DNA of 34,547 nt from an uncultured Sporosarcina sp. (lineage in GTDB: Bacteria > Bacillota > Bacilli > Bacillales_A > Planococcaceae): positions 1 to 34,547 of the forward strand of contig CAOKMT010000020.1 in NCBI GenBank assembly GCA_948469885.1, read 5' to 3'. The notes under the pieces are model-generated. The model did no database searches. It had not been told where the DNA came from and saw only the letters and a list, made by a program, of their open reading frames with translations. Numbering within the stretch: position 1 is the stretch's first letter; each line of letters begins with the position of its first letter. The position numbers were made by a program, and so were the translations under genes. Positions 32,469 to 34,547 of the stretch are shown here, piece after piece.

Positions 32469-33119
32469 TCACTTCTTCATTTCGCCTTTTTCGGTGATTA
32501 CCAATGTTTTGCCATTTTGTAATGTTAGCTCCAGCGGGAATGTGCCACTTAAATGAGTGGAGAAATACCATCTCCTATTCGGCGGGACGAGGATGATAAA
32601 ACAATCTCCCACCCCTAAAAAGTTTAGGCCTTCAGGATCAATGCCTGCTTCTCTGAGTACGGGAATCCCCTCTGTTTGAAGGGCTTTACCGACATCGGAA
32701 ACGAAAGGCGTCGTCACGCTCGCTTCACTGATATTGAGAAATGAAGATGAACTGAATGCACCTTCTCGTTGCCGATGTCGACGACCAATAAACTCAACAA
32801 CATTTCCGGCAGGGTCTTCAAAGTAAATGGCGTCGGCATTGAAGTTTTTATAGTAGATTTCATCTTTTCCGTTTTCAATATTCAAGTTCACCCGGTTTTG
32901 CACCCATGTCTTGGCGGCAGGTATTTGATTGCCAGGGAGGTTGAAGGCAAAATGATAGGAAGCGGATTGACTTGCTCGTTTAAATGTTAAGCAAGAGCTC
33001 CCGATTTGAACTGTAAATTGCTGTTGTGCCTGTTCAATTAGGGGAAGCGCCAAAATAGTCGTATAAAAAGATTGCATCGCTTCTAACTTGTTTGTATAAA
33101 GCGTCACTGATCTGAACAT
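32469..33119 (-). CDS. VOC superfamily (glyoxalase-like) protein
   Basis: This 216-aa protein has a vicinal-oxygen-chelate fold. The first module begins VTLYTNKLEAMQSFYTTILA and includes IYFEDPAGNVVEFIGR (about 100-115), the usual strand with metal-binding Glu. The second half (about 125-216) is diverged. Members act as dioxygenases, glyoxalases or resistance proteins, and none can be chosen here. ATG 33119 has AAGAGGTG six bases upstream; an in-frame GTG at 33128 overlaps that site. It begins five bases after the VanZ stop, so it belongs to the rtcB-vanZ operon. Confidence 0.78.
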   Translation of the reverse strand: MFRSVTLYTNKLEAMQSFYTTILALPLIEQAQQQFTVQIGSSCLTFKRASQSASYHFAFNLPGNQIPAAKTWVQNRVNLNIENGKDEIYYKNFNADAIYFEDPAGNVVEFIGRRHRQREGAFSSSSFLNISEASVTTPFVSDVGKALQTEGIPVLREAGIDPEGLNFLGVGDCFIILVPPNRRWYFSTHLSGTFPLELTLQNGKTLVITEKGEMKK

Positions 33120-33124
33120 CAGGC

Positions 33125-33697
33125 TCACCTCTTGAATTTGTTGGTTATACGCGGATCATATTTATTCACCAGAAAGTAACAGTAATAACCAAGCATACTT
33201 CCCAGTGTATTTAGCCATAAATCATCGATATCACTGCTTCTTACTTGGGACAATTGCGTTATTTCAATGAAAAGGGAGAGGCTGAAGCCAAGTAAGGAAA
33301 CTTTCCAAAAGCGATTGAAGTTATGCCAAAGTAATGGAACCAGAAAGCCAATTGGGATGAAAATAGCTATATTCCCTAAAAAGTTAATGATAAAGGGTTG
33401 CCAATAATTCAGCTCTGTGATGGCATAATAATTGTCTTGAAAAACCTTGAAAGGAATAAGGTTTATGTTGGAAAATGTGCGTGTAACGACAGGCCCTGTA
33501 TACAAGAACGTTAGGATTGTCTGTGAGAACAATGCTGTCATGAATAAGAAGAAGGAAACGACCCCAATTTCACGAAGGGAGACCTGTGACGGACCCCCGC
33601 GTGTTTTGTTGTACATTATTCGTATAATTATTATGAAAGGTAAAGCGATGAACATATAAGGAAGCATATCGCCAATATAACCTATAATCGCTGACAT
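33125..33697 (-). CDS. VanZ family membrane protein
   Basis: This 190-aa protein has about five hydrophobic segments and the VanZ pattern: NINLIPFKVF (about 75-85), NFLGNIAIFIPIGFLVPL, LSLFIEITQL and SSDIDDLWLNTLGSMLGY near the C-terminus. VanZ proteins are linked to teicoplanin resistance, though most homologues have no known role. ATG 33697 lies six bases after the rtcB stop with only a weak AAGAGA. It sits between rtcB and the VOC gene in one apparent transcript. Confidence 0.85.
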   Translation of the reverse strand: MSAIIGYIGDMLPYMFIALPFIIIIRIMYNKTRGGPSQVSLREIGVVSFFLFMTALFSQTILTFLYTGPVVTRTFSNINLIPFKVFQDNYYAITELNYWQPFIINFLGNIAIFIPIGFLVPLLWHNFNRFWKVSLLGFSLSLFIEITQLSQVRSSDIDDLWLNTLGSMLGYYCYFLVNKYDPRITNKFKR

Positions 33698-33703
33698 CGT
33701 CTC

Positions 33704-34547
33704 TTAGTTCGCCTTAAAGTTATAGATTGGTTTAATCACTTCAAGTACTTCGACAGTGTCGTTGATATGCTTCAAGATGTCTTCCATCTGCTTGTAGGCG
33801 AAAGGGGATTCATCGATCGTCGCTTTAGTGACAGATGTACTCCAAACATCTTTCATCGAATCTTCGAATTCTGCTATTTTCACTTGACGCCTCGCTTGGG
33901 AACGGCTCATGATCCGGCCGGCACCGTGAGGCCCTGAATAATTCCAATCAGGATTTCCTTTTCCGCGACAAATGAGGGAACCGTCCCGCATATTCATGGG
34001 AATAATGACTATTTCGCTTTCTTCCGCTGAGATTGCCCCCTTACGTAAAATCATTTTGTCTAAGTCGACGTAATTGTGAATCGTATCGAACTGAGAAACA
34101 GTTTGCCATCCCATACCTTCTATAATTACTTCCGCCATCGTCTGTCTATTCACGGCTGCATACTGTTGGGCGATGTTCACATCATGCAAATAGTTTTGCA
34201 TATCCTCGCCGTCCACATATGCCATATCTTTCGTCAGCATCGCATTATTATTATTTTTACCTATATTTTCAACGGCTATGGTTTGGTAATGATCGGAAAT
34301 TTGTTTGCCAGGATTTCTGCTTCCAGAATGGATGACGAGATAAATGCGACCGTCTTTGCTCTCATTTAATTCGATGAAGTGATTGCCGCCCCCAAGGGTT
34401 CCGACACTGACCCGGCCCCTCCCTTCATTGATCGGAGCGATGATGTCGGCAAACGGAATTTGCTGTGCGTTTTTATGTGCTTTTTTTCGGACGTTCATGC
34501 CGCTTGGGATGTTGCGTCGGATGATCTGATCCACCTTATGAAAGTCA
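33704..34547 (-). CDS. rtcB: RNA-splicing ligase RtcB (partial, 5' end outside window)
   Basis: This is the C-terminal 281 codons of an RtcB-type RNA ligase; the frame stays open to the window edge, so the start is missing. RtcB joins RNA with 2',3'-cyclic phosphate and 5'-OH ends using GTP and manganese. Visible motifs are VGTLGGGNHFIELN, VIHSGSRNPGKQ with metal-binding His, and HGAGRIMSRSQA, whose His matches the residue that is guanylylated in E. coli RtcB. The GTG at 34534 is internal, since the frame continues upstream in conserved sequence. It heads a possible rtcB-vanZ-VOC operon. Confidence 0.9.
   Translation of the reverse strand, partial: DFHKVDQIIRRNIPSGMNVRKKAHKNAQQIPFADIIAPINEGRGRVSVGTLGGGNHFIELNESKDGRIYLVIHSGSRNPGKQISDHYQTIAVENIGKNNNNAMLTKDMAYVDGEDMQNYLHDVNIAQQYAAVNRQTMAEVIIEGMGWQTVSQFDTIHNYVDLDKMILRKGAISAEESEIVIIPMNMRDGSLICRGKGNPDWNYSGPHGAGRIMSRSQARRQVKIAEFEDSMKDVWSTSVTKATIDESPFAYKQMEDILKHINDTVEVLEVIKPIYNFKAN

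Noticed and set aside
1-34547. CRISPR arrays, tRNA or rRNA genes, insertion sequences, phage genes
   Set aside because: No regularly spaced repeats, cloverleaf sequences, transposase or integrase motifs were seen.

Overview
The window reads as low-to-moderate GC Bacillota DNA. Shine-Dalgarno sites are strong, TTG starts are frequent, intrinsic terminators are compact, there is a T-box leader, and homologues of Bacillus gene sets are present (putP, katA, ywoHG-like, opuD, sbcDC, brnQ, cstA). A Planococcaceae genome such as Sporosarcina is my best guess; this is inference, because no rRNA or other marker gene lies in the window. I see no tRNA, rRNA, CRISPR array, transposase or phage gene.

Layout. 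1-309 is an intergenic array of small hairpins; a second, inverted copy of the same element lies near 15.4-15.5 kb. 310-5027 holds a neurotransmitter:sodium symporter, a PutP-like sodium:solute symporter with a catabolite-repression-like site, and a lipoprotein. 5.2-9.9 kb holds a methyltransferase, catalase, a nitroreductase and a divergent fosmidomycin-resistance-type exporter. 9.98-13.2 kb holds a MarR regulator with its MFS exporter, then a BCCT betaine transporter. 13.3-17.0 kb holds a dual-specificity-type phosphatase, a sirtuin, a DUF3298-type protein, a D,D-carboxypeptidase and a DUF1232 protein. 17.0-18.3 kb (minus strand) is an S-adenosylmethionine hydrolase family gene behind a complete T-box leader whose specifier reads AUG (Met). 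18.4-23.2 kb holds a GIY-YIG protein and sbcDC. 23.6-26.6 kb holds brnQ and cstA.

26.6-31.7 kb is a self-contained module: an XRE-cupin regulator that appears to start at AUU, class II HMG-CoA reductase, a two-helix membrane protein, a TctA-like permease and HMG-CoA lyase. Together these could import mevalonate and convert it to acetyl-CoA and acetoacetate. A 47-bp palindrome covers the operon promoter. The block sits between two terminators that share an identical 26-nt stretch, which suggests insertion between cstA and gntR.

31.7 kb to the end (all minus strand) holds a GntR/FCD regulator, a VOC protein, a VanZ protein and a partial RtcB RNA ligase. The palindrome in front of gntR shares 16 bp with one of two palindromes in front of brnQ, about 9 kb away, pointing to a small GntR regulon.

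The most promising points are the Met T-box in front of a SAM hydrolase, the mevalonate module with its AUU start, palindrome and flanking repeats, and the TCCT-loop hairpin repeat.
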